Below, in pieces: positions 52,391 to 60,935 of a DNA stretch of 64,000 nucleotides. The translations under genes were made by a program, and so were the position numbers. The notes below the pieces were generated by a model that searched no databases, was not told the DNA's origin, and saw nothing but the letters and a program-made list of their open reading frames with translations. This DNA is from Bacillota bacterium. Lineage in GTDB: Bacteria > Bacillota > Clostridia > Christensenellales > SZUA-584. The stretch is from assembly GCA_023436115.1 (NCBI GenBank), contig JAEZKQ010000030.1:1-64000 (forward strand). Direction: 5' to 3'. The stretch's first letter is position 1; each line of letters starts with the position of its first letter.

Positions 52391-52963
52391 TCATTTTTTT
52401 AATGCAAACGCTACATCGGCGATGTTCTGACCGAGTGTTCTCATTGTACCAATGCCTTCTTCATCCTGTGCTGCGTCCCCAATGGCTCTGCCGATACCCT
52501 GGTTCCAATAGCTGGAGCCTACGATAATGCCCTCGCTGATTGTAAACAAGTTGTTCATAGAATTAAAGGCTGTCAGAGCACCGTTACGGCGAACGGCTAC
52601 CACGCTGGCACATATCTTGCCCTTAAGGAGCTTGTGCGGACGTGAGGCATAACCGACGCGATCGATAAACGCTTTCATCTGAGCAGAAAGGCCGCCGAAA
52701 TAAACAGGTGACCCGAGTATCAGTATATCCGCTTCAGCGATATCAACGAGTGCTTGGTTGATAATGTCGTCGTTAAATACGCATTTGGGTGCCGGGCTTT
52801 TGCGGCATTTATCGCAGGCAATGCAACCGTGAATATCCCTGCCGCCCGCCTGTATGAGCTTTGTATCAATGCCTCTGGCAGCCAGTTCGCCCAGTACGGT
52901 GGAGAGTAAGAAAAATGTGTTGCCGAGGGGGCGCGGGCTGCCGTTAAATGCAATAGCTTTCAT
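52391..52963 (-). CDS. Flavodoxin-fold NAD(P)H-dependent FMN reductase
   Basis: A 190-residue protein of the iron-sulfur flavoprotein/NADPH-FMN reductase group. FNGSPRPLGNT is the FMN phosphate loop, HGCIACDKCRK is the cysteine cluster typical of clostridial members, and ILGSPVYFGGLSAQMKAFIDR is the second flavin motif. Only three closely spaced cysteines are seen before CVFNDD, enough for a compact cluster with that fourth one. The role is electron transfer to an unknown acceptor. Confidence 0.9.
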   Translation of the reverse strand: MKAIAFNGSPRPLGNTFFLLSTVLGELAARGIDTKLIQAGGRDIHGCIACDKCRKSPAPKCVFNDDIINQALVDIAEADILILGSPVYFGGLSAQMKAFIDRVGYASRPHKLLKGKICASVVAVRRNGALTAFNSMNNLFTISEGIIVGSSYWNQGIGRAIGDAAQDEEGIGTMRTLGQNIADVAFALKK

Positions 52964-53055
52964 ATGTACTTTTATTCCTTTCAGATGTTTTACTATATAT
53001 ACTATATAGCAGTATGAATAATCATGACTTAAGAAGTAAAGTATTAATCATTAAT

Positions 53056-53847
53056 TTACTTAAGTATCCTGAAGATATCCATCACACTGTCAAAGAGATA
53101 ATGCGGCCTTAAGGGGCTTTGTTCGATATCCTCTCGCGTCATTTCGCCGGACAACACACCAAGCGCACACATGCCGTTTTCTAATGCGAGCTGCATATCG
53201 GTATAAAGTCGGTCGCCCACGACAGCGGTTTTTTCTGACGGTATATTCGTGATTTGCTGTATAAACCGGGCTGTTTCCGCAAAAGGCTTTCCAAGATATT
53301 TGGGTTTTACGCCCGTGGCATGGGTCAGCATAGCGCATATGCTGGAGCAATCCGGCAGCACTTTATTGTCCTCGAGCGGACAGACAGCATCAATGTTTGT
53401 GGCGAGAAAAGGAACACCGTCACGCAGCAGTTCGACCGCTCTGCTCGCTTTGGTAAAGCAATAGGTTGTATCAAAGCCGACCAGTACACAATCAGGCCGG
53501 GTAGTATCCTGACAATCAATGCCTGCTGCGGTAAGCTGCTCAATAAGCGGCGGCGTTCCCACCACAAAGGCGCACGGATGAGGGCCGTACGTCTTAAGCA
53601 AATAACTTGCGGCCACGTCGCCTGAGGTAATGATATGCGAGTTTGAGGAAAAGCCAAGACGTTTGAGCTTTAGCTTGTAATCCTGCGGAGACTTGGATGA
53701 ATTATTAGTAAAAAAACAATATTGAATGCCTCTGTCGTCAAGCAGGGCCAGCAGCTCGCGGGCGCCGGGTATCACGCGCTCTCCCAGATAAAGCGTACCG
53801 TCCATGTCAAACACAAAACATTCAATGTTTCGAATCGGTAAGGTCAT
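53056..53847 (-). CDS. HAD-IIA family sugar phosphatase (NagD-like)
   Basis: A 263-residue HAD hydrolase. FVFDMDGTLYLG holds the nucleophile and acid-base aspartates, FTNNSSKSP is motif II, KPFAETARF motif III with its lysine, and VVGDRLYTDMQLA motif IV. The C2A cap places it with NagD, AraL and nitrophenylphosphatases. The natural substrate is unknown. Ribosome site AAAGGAT. Confidence 0.93.
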   Translation of the reverse strand: MTLPIRNIECFVFDMDGTLYLGERVIPGARELLALLDDRGIQYCFFTNNSSKSPQDYKLKLKRLGFSSNSHIITSGDVAASYLLKTYGPHPCAFVVGTPPLIEQLTAAGIDCQDTTRPDCVLVGFDTTYCFTKASRAVELLRDGVPFLATNIDAVCPLEDNKVLPDCSSICAMLTHATGVKPKYLGKPFAETARFIQQITNIPSEKTAVVGDRLYTDMQLALENGMCALGVLSGEMTREDIEQSPLRPHYLFDSVMDIFRILK

Positions 53848-54144
53848 GAACTTTTTTATCCTTTCATAGGGCTGTCATTCTATCTGCCCAATTGTAACAG
53901 ACAAAACGTAGGTTCACAACGAAAACGAGATGAAATCCAGCATAACGCATAATTTGATTGTTATTTTTATTCGTTTTTGTTACAATGGTTGGAAGTTATA
54001 GGTTATGAAATACTTGGCATGCCCGACCCGATATAGAAATGGCTGCTAATTCATAATATACGTATTGTGGAGCAATTAAGCTTTACGGCTCATATACTTG
54101 AATGGTATATTAAAATTGCTTGAGACGCTGTAAGGAGAACTGCC
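53848..54144. other. Intergenic region before the patatin pair
   Basis: About 300 AT-rich bases between divergent genes. TACAAT at 53981-53986 is a plausible -10 for the patatin pair, but the nearest -35 (TTGATT, 53954-53959) is 21 bases away. Nothing else is clear. Confidence 0.4.
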
Positions 54145-54927
54145 GTGAAGAAAATCGGTTTAGCGTTGGGCGGCGGTGGTGCGCGCGGCGTTGCTCACAT
54201 CGCGTATTTAAAAGCGATGGAAGAACAGGGCTTAAGGCCAAGCATCATTGCAGGGACTTCGAGCGGTGCAATTGTCGGGGCGCTGTATGCCGGCGGTTTA
54301 AAGCCGGATGATATCTATACGCTGGTGCAAAATCTGTTTAGTATAAAGAAGCGGTCCGGCGCGTCGCTGATACGCGCTTTTAAGCGGGAAGGCCTGGCTG
54401 CAAATCTGGCAAAACAATATTTTAGTCATGTGTTGCCGAAGAAGAACTTTGAAGAGCTTGAAATACCACTGAAAATTGTAGCAACAAATTTCAACACGCT
54501 GGAGGAAAAGATTTTTTCTTCGGGAGAGATACTGCCCGCGCTCATGGCGAGCATTGCGTTTCCTAGCGTCTTTGTGCCTCAGCCCGTAGGTGATTCTTTC
54601 TATATGGATGGCGGGGCAACGAACATCGTGCCGTTTGATAGCATCCGCGATGCTTGCGACATGCTGATTGCCATTGATGTATCACAGGTGCGGCCGAATA
54701 AGGACAAACCGAGTATAAAAAATGCGTTGCATGCCACTTGGGCAGCCACGCAGGAAGCGCTTATTTCCCTAAAATTAAAACATTGTCCGGTTGAGATTTT
54801 TGAGAGGCCGACGTTTGAGGATGTCTCCACGTTGGAGTTTTATAAATACAAAAGCATATACAAGCTGGCATTAAGCCATATTCCAAGGTTTATTGAACAG
54901 CTTAATAAAGTACTTATAAAGGGGTAG
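54145..54927 (+). CDS. Patatin-like phospholipase
   Basis: GTG start with AAGGAG upstream. A 260-residue patatin-domain lipid acyl hydrolase. The oxyanion loop LGGGGARGVAH, the nucleophile motif G37-T-S39-S-G41 and the catalytic aspartate D155 in MDGG are intact. There is no signal peptide, so it acts in the cytoplasm or at the inner membrane. A same-length paralogue follows seven bases later. Confidence 0.92.
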   Translation: MKKIGLALGGGGARGVAHIAYLKAMEEQGLRPSIIAGTSSGAIVGALYAGGLKPDDIYTLVQNLFSIKKRSGASLIRAFKREGLAANLAKQYFSHVLPKKNFEELEIPLKIVATNFNTLEEKIFSSGEILPALMASIAFPSVFVPQPVGDSFYMDGGATNIVPFDSIRDACDMLIAIDVSQVRPNKDKPSIKNALHATWAATQEALISLKLKHCPVEIFERPTFEDVSTLEFYKYKSIYKLALSHIPRFIEQLNKVLIKG

Positions 54928-54933
54928 AAACCT

Positions 54934-55716
54934 ATGGCAAAGACACTTGGAATCGCTTTTGGAGGAAGCGGTGCACAGGGCATCGCGAATATTGCTTACA
55001 TCAAAGCGCTCGAAGCATCGGGGATTAAGCCCAGCATCGTTTCAGGAACAGGTATCGGTGCGGTCGTGGCGGCGATGTACTCGGCTGGCATGACAGCTCA
55101 GAACATGATCGATTTTATGCAGGAAGTCGATTTCCCCGGTTCAAAGCGTCCGATAAATATAAACAAGATAAAGGATGCGAAATATGGTATTCTGGACAGC
55201 CTCGGCCTCGAAGAGTATTATAAAATGATCGTGCCTATAAAGGTTTTTGACCGTTTGTATTTCCCTCTTAAGATTGTGGCTGCTAACTGTGTCACGGGTG
55301 AGGAAGTGGTATTCGCCGAAGGTGATGTGGGCCCCGCTGTCCGGTCGGCCGCTGCGGTTCCCGGCGTATTTATGCCGCACGAGGCAAACGGTGCTTTCCT
55401 GATGGACGGTTCCTGCGTGAATCCCGTCCCGTTTGATGTCATACGAGACGATTGTGACGTTCTGGCGGCAATTGATCCTCAGGTTAACGAGGAAGAAGCG
55501 GTGCCGCTGGTCTATTCCGTGCTTTCGGCAGCATTTAATGCCACAAAAAAAGCATTGTCTCTTGAAAAGCAAAAAACACATAAAGTCGATGTATTTGAAA
55601 GCTTTGTCGTTGAGGAAATCTCCATGTACGATTTTGCCCTTTATAATGATATCATTGATTCTTTGGAAGAGAGGGCAGGCCTTTTTGCACTCAAGGTTCA
55701 GGACATGCTTAAATAG
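54934..55716 (+). CDS. Patatin-like protein lacking the catalytic serine
   Basis: A 260-residue paralogue of the preceding protein, also patatin-fold. The nucleophile elbow reads G38-T-G40-I-G42, so the serine is a glycine, and the oxyanion loop reads GGSGAQG with the usual arginine replaced. The aspartate (D158 in MDGS) remains. A hydrolase mechanism is not possible as written, so it may be a regulatory or structural pseudoenzyme partner of the first protein. The two genes form an operon ending at a strong terminator. Confidence 0.88.
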   Translation: MAKTLGIAFGGSGAQGIANIAYIKALEASGIKPSIVSGTGIGAVVAAMYSAGMTAQNMIDFMQEVDFPGSKRPININKIKDAKYGILDSLGLEEYYKMIVPIKVFDRLYFPLKIVAANCVTGEEVVFAEGDVGPAVRSAAAVPGVFMPHEANGAFLMDGSCVNPVPFDVIRDDCDVLAAIDPQVNEEEAVPLVYSVLSAAFNATKKALSLEKQKTHKVDVFESFVVEEISMYDFALYNDIIDSLEERAGLFALKVQDMLK

Positions 55717-55730
55717 TTTCCGTGTTTATG

Positions 55731-55758
55731 AAACAGACGGCTCGACCGTCTGTTTTTC
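55731..55758 (+). terminator. Terminator after the patatin pair
   Basis: Perfect stem ACAGACGG (55733-55740) and CCGTCTGT (55746-55753), five-base loop, T-run. Confidence 0.9.
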
Positions 55759-55788
55759 CTTTTTTTGCACAATAATTCTATTATGTAC

Positions 55789-55818
55789 TTGACAAATCGA
55801 CAAATTATCATATATATT
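55789..55818 (+). promoter_or_regulatory. Promoter of the riboswitch leader
   Basis: Perfect TTGACA (55789-55794), 18-base spacer, TATATT (55813-55818). Transcription would begin about 40 bases before the first aptamer. Confidence 0.65.
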
Positions 55819-55864
55819 ATTGTTAACTGAATATGTACACCATAATTTACACCTAATTCATACT

Positions 55865-55955
55865 ACCATTTAGTGAAAGGCAAACCCGAGCGAAAGCCGG
55901 GGACGCAAAGCCCGAAGTCTAAAGTGCAATTATGCGCCATGATGGTTCAGCCGCC
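55865..55955 (+). ncRNA. c-di-GMP-I (GEMM-I) riboswitch, first copy
   Basis: The core matches the class I cyclic-di-GMP aptamer: GAAAGGCAAACC at 55875-55886, a GAAA tetraloop, GGGGACGCAAAGC, a CTA joining segment and GCCATGAT before GGTTCAGCC. The outer stem can be drawn as ACCAT (55865-55869) with ATGGT (55942-55946). A terminator (55949-55978) starts within the 3' end of the aptamer, so ligand binding and termination are coupled. Preference for c-di-GMP over cGAMP is inferred from the common class and not tested here. Confidence 0.9.
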
Positions 55956-55978
55956 TCCTCGTTGAGCGCGGCTTTTTT
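55949..55978 (+). terminator. Expression-platform terminator of the first riboswitch
   Basis: AGCCGC (55949-55954) pairs with GCGGCT (55968-55973), followed by T residues. Confidence 0.85.
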
Positions 55979-56017
55979 ATTGCATGTTAGACATAGGATA
56001 GGATGACTTTAGGTTAT

Positions 56018-56100
56018 GTGAAAGGCAAACCCGAGCGAAAGCCGGGGACGCAAAGCTCGAAGTCTACAGCGTTTACGCCATGATCGTTCAGCCGCCTCAT
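56018..56100 (+). ncRNA. c-di-GMP-I (GEMM-I) riboswitch, second copy
   Basis: A near-duplicate of the first core, offset by 145 bases: GAAAGGCAAACC, GAAA tetraloop, GGGGACGCAAAGC, CTA and GCCATGAT before GTTCAGCC. The peripheral stems differ from the first copy and its outer stem is harder to draw. It ends in its own terminator (56090-56121), 82 bases before the repeat-protein start. Confidence 0.9.
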
Positions 56101-56121
56101 ATATTTGAAGCGGCTTTTTTT
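56090..56121 (+). terminator. Expression-platform terminator of the second riboswitch
   Basis: AGCCGC (56090-56095) pairs with GCGGCT (56110-56115), followed by seven T residues. Confidence 0.85.
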
Positions 56122-56203
56122 GTACAGCAGTGTGCCGCGAGGCAGCACTTAAATAGGTTTTACACATGGTCAGGTATGCCGATGATGAAAGGAAGTAAGG
56201 GTT

Positions 56204-59200
56204 ATGAAAAAGAAACGTTTAATCATTTTGTTGGTGGTTTTGACGGTATTGGTCGCAATATTCATTCCGACCGTCTTGGCAACAACATCCCCGAACTACG
56301 CATATTCAAGCGGTGAAAATGCGGAAAGGATTCTGATTTCTTCGGCTGATGGTGCAATGGGCAGTGTTTCTCCGGATGCGGGAGATGGCAATCTTGACAC
56401 GCCCGGTGAAACATGGACATTCACAGCCAATGCCGCCTCAGGGTTTAAATTTGACCACTGGGAAACAAGCGGCAGCTCGCTTGTGAATGAAACCAAAAGC
56501 GGCAGCCAGTTATCGGTATCTTTCAAAGACTATATTAGCGCCGAACAGCAATACAAAGCGGTTGCTGTTTTTGCGAAGGAAGATGAAATAACCATCACAT
56601 TTGACTTTGGCGATAACAGCTCGCAGGAAGACGTTGTGCAAACGTATAAGGCAGGCGATGCCATCACGGCGCCTGTTCCCGATGCGAGCCTCATTAAAGA
56701 CGCTTCTTTTGTCTCTTGGGATCCGGCGGTTCCGGCAACAGCCAGCGCAGATTTGAACGGTGCTGTTTTTTCAGCTGTGTATGAGGCTGCCCCGCAGGCT
56801 GCTCCCCAAAAGGCCGGCATGCAAGCATTAGCTGCTACAAAAACCTATTCCCATATAGACATTCGTATCGCCGGACAGTTGACGATTGACTACAAGATAA
56901 ACGGCGTATCTCAGCCGGGATATCCCAAAACACTCAATGTGACAACATCAAATGCTTCGGCGACATACACAGTGAACGGAGAAACAAAGGCGGTGCCGAA
57001 TTTTGAAAAATTCGGTTACGAATGGCGTTCGTCCTTTACGCTGACATTGCCGGAGAAAGTATCCATTACGGCCACCTTGACAGACCAGAACGGGAAAACA
57101 TATCCGTTTAGTCATACCTATACCGGCAGTGCGATCACGGCGGCGAATGATGCATGCGATGATCACAGCGGTTTCGATTTCGACTTGGCCGCAAGCCAGC
57201 TGGAAAATATCATCACCCACGACGTCACATTCAAAGCGGGTGACAACGGTAAAATCAACGGGGGAACAGCGGATATCGCCCATACAGGTATTGTGGATGG
57301 CAGCAATTTCCCCGCTGCACCTTCAGCAACACCGAATCCCGGTTATGCATTTGCAGGCTGGTCTCCTTCCTTACCGGACAAGGTGACGGCAGACGGTACA
57401 TATACAGCGCAGTGGACTAAGATAACTCAGACCTTCCATGTGAAGAACAATAACGGCCCCGGGGATACCGGAGAGGGCGGGGATCATGGCTATATGAATG
57501 TCACCTACAACGGTGCTACCGTTAAAGTTGAAGCCGGCGAAACCGCTGATTTTACATATGTGGATGGCGTTAATGACGTACAAGTTGACTTTATAGCAGA
57601 CACTGGCTGGGAATTTGATTATTATGTCGAAAATCCGCCCACAAAGGATTATGATAACCCGGAGCATTTTGATCCGAGAAACTACATAGGGCAGGGCAAT
57701 GAGACGATAGGGTTGCAGCCGAAATGGAAGCATGCTGAGTATACGGTGACATTTATAGATCATGACAATGCGGTTCTCAAAACGCAGACGGTTCAGCACG
57801 GACAGGCTGCGACGGCACCAACTGACCCGACACGGACGGGTTACACGTTCACAGGCTGGGATAAAGCGTTCCACAATGTGACCTCCAACCTGACGGTGAA
57901 GGCGCTGTACACCATCAAAACATACACAATCACATTCGTTGATCACAACGACGCGGTACTTAAAACGCAAACGGTTGATCACGGAGGAGCGGCCACAGCA
58001 CCCGCCAATCCGACACGGACAGGCTATACGTTCACGGGATGGGACAAAGCGTTTAACAATGTGACGTCCAATCTGACCGTGAAGGCACTGTATACCATCA
58101 AGACATACACAGTGACGTTTGTCGATTATAACGATGCGGTACTTAAAACGCAGACGGTGAACCACGGCGCAGCAGCCACAGCACCGACTGATCCCACACG
58201 GACAGGCTTTACATTCACTGGCTGGGACAAAGCGTTCAACAATATCACATCCGACTTGACGGTTAAGGCGATGTATGAGACCAGCGTCTATACAGTGACG
58301 TTCGTTGACTACAACGACGTCGTGCTCAAAACGCAGAGCGTGAATCACGGCGCAGCGGCGACAGCGCCGGCCAATCCCACGCGTACAGGCTACACGTTCA
58401 TGGGTTGGGATAAAGCGTTTAACAATGTGACATCGAACCTGACGGTTCAGGCGCAGTATACGATAAACACCTATACAGTGACGTTCATCGATTATAATGA
58501 CGTTGTGCTCAAAACGCAAACGGTTGATCACGGCGCGGCGGCCACAGCACCCGCTAATCCCACGCGGACAGGCTTTACGTTTACAGATTGGGATAAAGCG
58601 TTTGACAATATTACCTCAGACCTGACGGTAAAGGCACAGTACGCAACCAACGCTTACACAGTGACATTCGTCGATTACAACGATACAGTGCTCAAAATAC
58701 AGGGTGTGGAACACGGTAATTCTGCGACAGCGCCGACTGATCCCACACGCACAGGCTACACGTTCACAGGCTGGGATAAAGCTTTTGACAACATCACATC
58801 CGATCTGACGGTTAAGGCGTTGTATTCGCTCAATACCTATACGGTAACGTTCGTTGATTTTAACGATGCGGTGCTTAAAACGCAGACGGTGAACCACGGC
58901 GCGGCGGCCACAGCGCCCGCCAATCCCGCGAGAACAGGCTATACTTTCATCAACTGGGATAAAGCTTTTGACAACGTGACATCCGACTTGACGGTTAAGG
59001 CACTGTATACAATCAACAAATTTACGGTCACATTCGTTGACCACAACGACACAGTGCTCAAAACACAGTCGGTTGACTATGGAACCGCAGCGACAGCACC
59101 GGTTAATCCCACACGCACAGGCTACGCGTTCACAGGTTGGGATAAAGCGTTTAACAACATCACCTCCGATCTGACGGTTAAAGCGCTGTATGCGATCAAC

Positions 59201-60787
59201 AACTACACGGTAAACTTCGTCGACTACAATGACACATTGCTCAAAACAAGTGTTGTCAGCTATGGCGGCAATGCGGTTGCGCCCGCAAACCCGTCAAGAA
59301 CCGGTTACACGTTCACGGGCTGGGATAAGCCATACACCAATGTGACAGCTGATCTCACTGTAAAGGCGCAGTATGCGATCAATACGTATACAGTGAACTT
59401 CGTTGATTATAACGGGACGGCGCTGGGAACCAGCACTGTCAGCTATGGCAGCCCGGCGACAGCGCCTGCGAATCCGGTGCGCGAGGGTTATATGTTCACA
59501 GGCTGGGACCGGGACTTCACGAATGTCACAAGCAACATGACCGTTACGGCGCAGTACATCATCAGAACCTATGACGTGCTTTTCGTGGATTACGACGGGA
59601 CACTGATCAGCGAGCAGACGGTCAGCCACGGTGGTAATGCGATAGCGCCTGCGAATCCGTCACGTGCGGGCCATGCATTCACGGGCTGGGATAAAGCGTT
59701 CACCAACGTCACAAGCAATCTGGCTGTGATTGCGCAGTATCAGATCAATACATATAGGGTGCAGTTCTTCGCGGCAGACGGCGTGACCCAGATCGGAACA
59801 ACGCAGACGGTGACTTGGAACACCTCCGCAAGGTTTGAGACAGCACCAGCGCGCGCGGGTTATGCGTTTGATCGGTGGACGCTCACAGGCGACAACAATG
59901 CGGAAAGAACCAGTCTTGTGTATGTCAGAGAAAATATCAGAGCGGTGGCAAGCTATGTGCAAAACGGATATACAGTGACGTTTGTGGACTATGACGGCAA
60001 CGTGATCGGTACGGACGGCGTGCTGCCAGGTGAAGCGGCTACGGCTCCGGATGAACCGCAAAGAGACGGTTACACATTCGCAGGCTGGGATGTTCCGTTT
60101 GACTCGGTGACAAGCAATCTGACGGTGACGGCTCAATACGAGGCGGTTCCCGGTTTTAAACTGGATATCAAGATCATCGGTGACGGAGACATTGAGCAAA
60201 TAGGCAAAGAGTATACACAGGGCGATATCATCAATCTCATGGAAATCGGCACAATGCCGGGTGAAGGCTCGGTATTCATCGAATGGCAGGATGCAGATGG
60301 CAACAGGATCACGAACGTGACGATGGATTCAGACAAAGAAGTATTTGTGGTGTTCAGAGAACTGGCAAGCCTTGATGAAGAAGCGATCCCGGAAGCTGCC
60401 GGCAGTACGACACCGCCATGCGTGGATTGCGGATGGCTGTGGCTGTTGCTGCTGATACCCGCAGGACTGCTGATATGGTGGCTGCTGTGGCTGTGGTTCG
60501 CTGTGGTACCTGTTGCAGAGCAGGTTGTCAGCAACCCAGACGGCACCTATACCATACAATGGGGTTACAAGAACAGAAAGCTGCGCAGATACAGAATTGA
60601 CGAGGACGATTCAAGGCTTTCTCTCATGACCGGTGAAATACTTGGTGTGAATCAGAACCCGCCGTCCGACTTCTTAAAGGGCGAGCACAATAACGTGTTT
60701 ACCTCAACGGTAGCAAGCGGAACGATTCTCCAGTGGAAGATCAAGAATCGCAAGGAGAAAGTTGACTTAAGCAAATATAAGCGTTAA
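56204..60787 (+). CDS. Large repeat surface protein, Listeria-Bacteroides (Flg_new) repeats, C-terminal membrane anchor
   Basis: A 1527-residue exported protein with signal peptide (residues 1 to about 26). Residues about 30-510 hold divergent beta repeats. From about 512 to 1315 come about 12 canonical units plus one diverged, each near 61 residues, with the pattern YTVTFVDYND...LKTQTVxHG...APxxPTRTGYTFTGWDKAF...TSxLTVKAxY. This is the InlB B-repeat-like family found in surface adhesins. Near residues 1407-1432 is a Trp/Leu-rich membrane helix, and the last 95 residues are basic and probably cytoplasmic; no LPxTG motif is seen. Two c-di-GMP riboswitches control it, so a role in adhesion or biofilm is inferred. 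Confidence 0.93.
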   Translation: MKKKRLIILLVVLTVLVAIFIPTVLATTSPNYAYSSGENAERILISSADGAMGSVSPDAGDGNLDTPGETWTFTANAASGFKFDHWETSGSSLVNETKSGSQLSVSFKDYISAEQQYKAVAVFAKEDEITITFDFGDNSSQEDVVQTYKAGDAITAPVPDASLIKDASFVSWDPAVPATASADLNGAVFSAVYEAAPQAAPQKAGMQALAATKTYSHIDIRIAGQLTIDYKINGVSQPGYPKTLNVTTSNASATYTVNGETKAVPNFEKFGYEWRSSFTLTLPEKVSITATLTDQNGKTYPFSHTYTGSAITAANDACDDHSGFDFDLAASQLENIITHDVTFKAGDNGKINGGTADIAHTGIVDGSNFPAAPSATPNPGYAFAGWSPSLPDKVTADGTYTAQWTKITQTFHVKNNNGPGDTGEGGDHGYMNVTYNGATVKVEAGETADFTYVDGVNDVQVDFIADTGWEFDYYVENPPTKDYDNPEHFDPRNYIGQGNETIGLQPKWKHAEYTVTFIDHDNAVLKTQTVQHGQAATAPTDPTRTGYTFTGWDKAFHNVTSNLTVKALYTIKTYTITFVDHNDAVLKTQTVDHGGAATAPANPTRTGYTFTGWDKAFNNVTSNLTVKALYTIKTYTVTFVDYNDAVLKTQTVNHGAAATAPTDPTRTGFTFTGWDKAFNNITSDLTVKAMYETSVYTVTFVDYNDVVLKTQSVNHGAAATAPANPTRTGYTFMGWDKAFNNVTSNLTVQAQYTINTYTVTFIDYNDVVLKTQTVDHGAAATAPANPTRTGFTFTDWDKAFDNITSDLTVKAQYATNAYTVTFVDYNDTVLKIQGVEHGNSATAPTDPTRTGYTFTGWDKAFDNITSDLTVKALYSLNTYTVTFVDFNDAVLKTQTVNHGAAATAPANPARTGYTFINWDKAFDNVTSDLTVKALYTINKFTVTFVDHNDTVLKTQSVDYGTAATAPVNPTRTGYAFTGWDKAFNNITSDLTVKALYAINNYTVNFVDYNDTLLKTSVVSYGGNAVAPANPSRTGYTFTGWDKPYTNVTADLTVKAQYAINTYTVNFVDYNGTALGTSTVSYGSPATAPANPVREGYMFTGWDRDFTNVTSNMTVTAQYIIRTYDVLFVDYDGTLISEQTVSHGGNAIAPANPSRAGHAFTGWDKAFTNVTSNLAVIAQYQINTYRVQFFAADGVTQIGTTQTVTWNTSARFETAPARAGYAFDRWTLTGDNNAERTSLVYVRENIRAVASYVQNGYTVTFVDYDGNVIGTDGVLPGEAATAPDEPQRDGYTFAGWDVPFDSVTSNLTVTAQYEAVPGFKLDIKIIGDGDIEQIGKEYTQGDIINLMEIGTMPGEGSVFIEWQDADGNRITNVTMDSDKEVFVVFRELASLDEEAIPEAAGSTTPPCVDCGWLWLLLLIPAGLLIWWLLWLWFAVVPVAEQVVSNPDGTYTIQWGYKNRKLRRYRIDEDDSRLSLMTGEILGVNQNPPSDFLKGEHNNVFTSTVASGTILQWKIKNRKEKVDLSKYKR
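57737..60146 (+). repeat. Tandem 183-bp coding repeat array
   Basis: Eleven consecutive units of 183 bases (start points 57737, 57920 and so on) are followed by one longer diverged unit (from about 59750) and one last unit (from about 59958). Units 1-8 are most alike in DNA; units 9-11 and the last are more diverged. The near-identity invites recombination and copy-number change. Confidence 0.88.
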
Positions 60788-60801
60788 GCTCCCAAAATAA
60801 C

Positions 60802-60840
60802 AAAAAGAGTTGCATCCGGTAACGGGTGCAACTCTTTTTA
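60802..60840 (+). terminator. Terminator after the repeat protein gene
   Basis: Long stem AAAAAGAGTTGCA-CCG (60802-60818) with CGG-TGCAACTCTTTTT, GTAA loop. A and T runs flank both sides. Confidence 0.9.
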
Positions 60841-60851
60841 CATGCGGTTTC

Positions 60852-60880
60852 TTGACCCTGAAAGAGGAAACACATATAAT
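60852..60880 (+). promoter_or_regulatory. Promoter of lgt
   Basis: TTGACC (60852-60857), 17-base spacer, TATAAT (60875-60880), about 55 bases upstream of the start. Confidence 0.75.
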
Positions 60881-60935
60881 TAATCAGGTTATCATTTATG
60901 CGATGCTATATAATTATAGGTTACGGAGGTAGATT

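Noticed and set aside
57371..58531. 386-codon open frame on the minus strand
   Set aside because: It mirrors the repeats of the surface protein; the periodic frame is a by-product of 183-base units, with no ribosome site.
57737..60146. Regular repeats as a CRISPR array
   Set aside because: The units are 183 bases, coding, in frame and without spacers.
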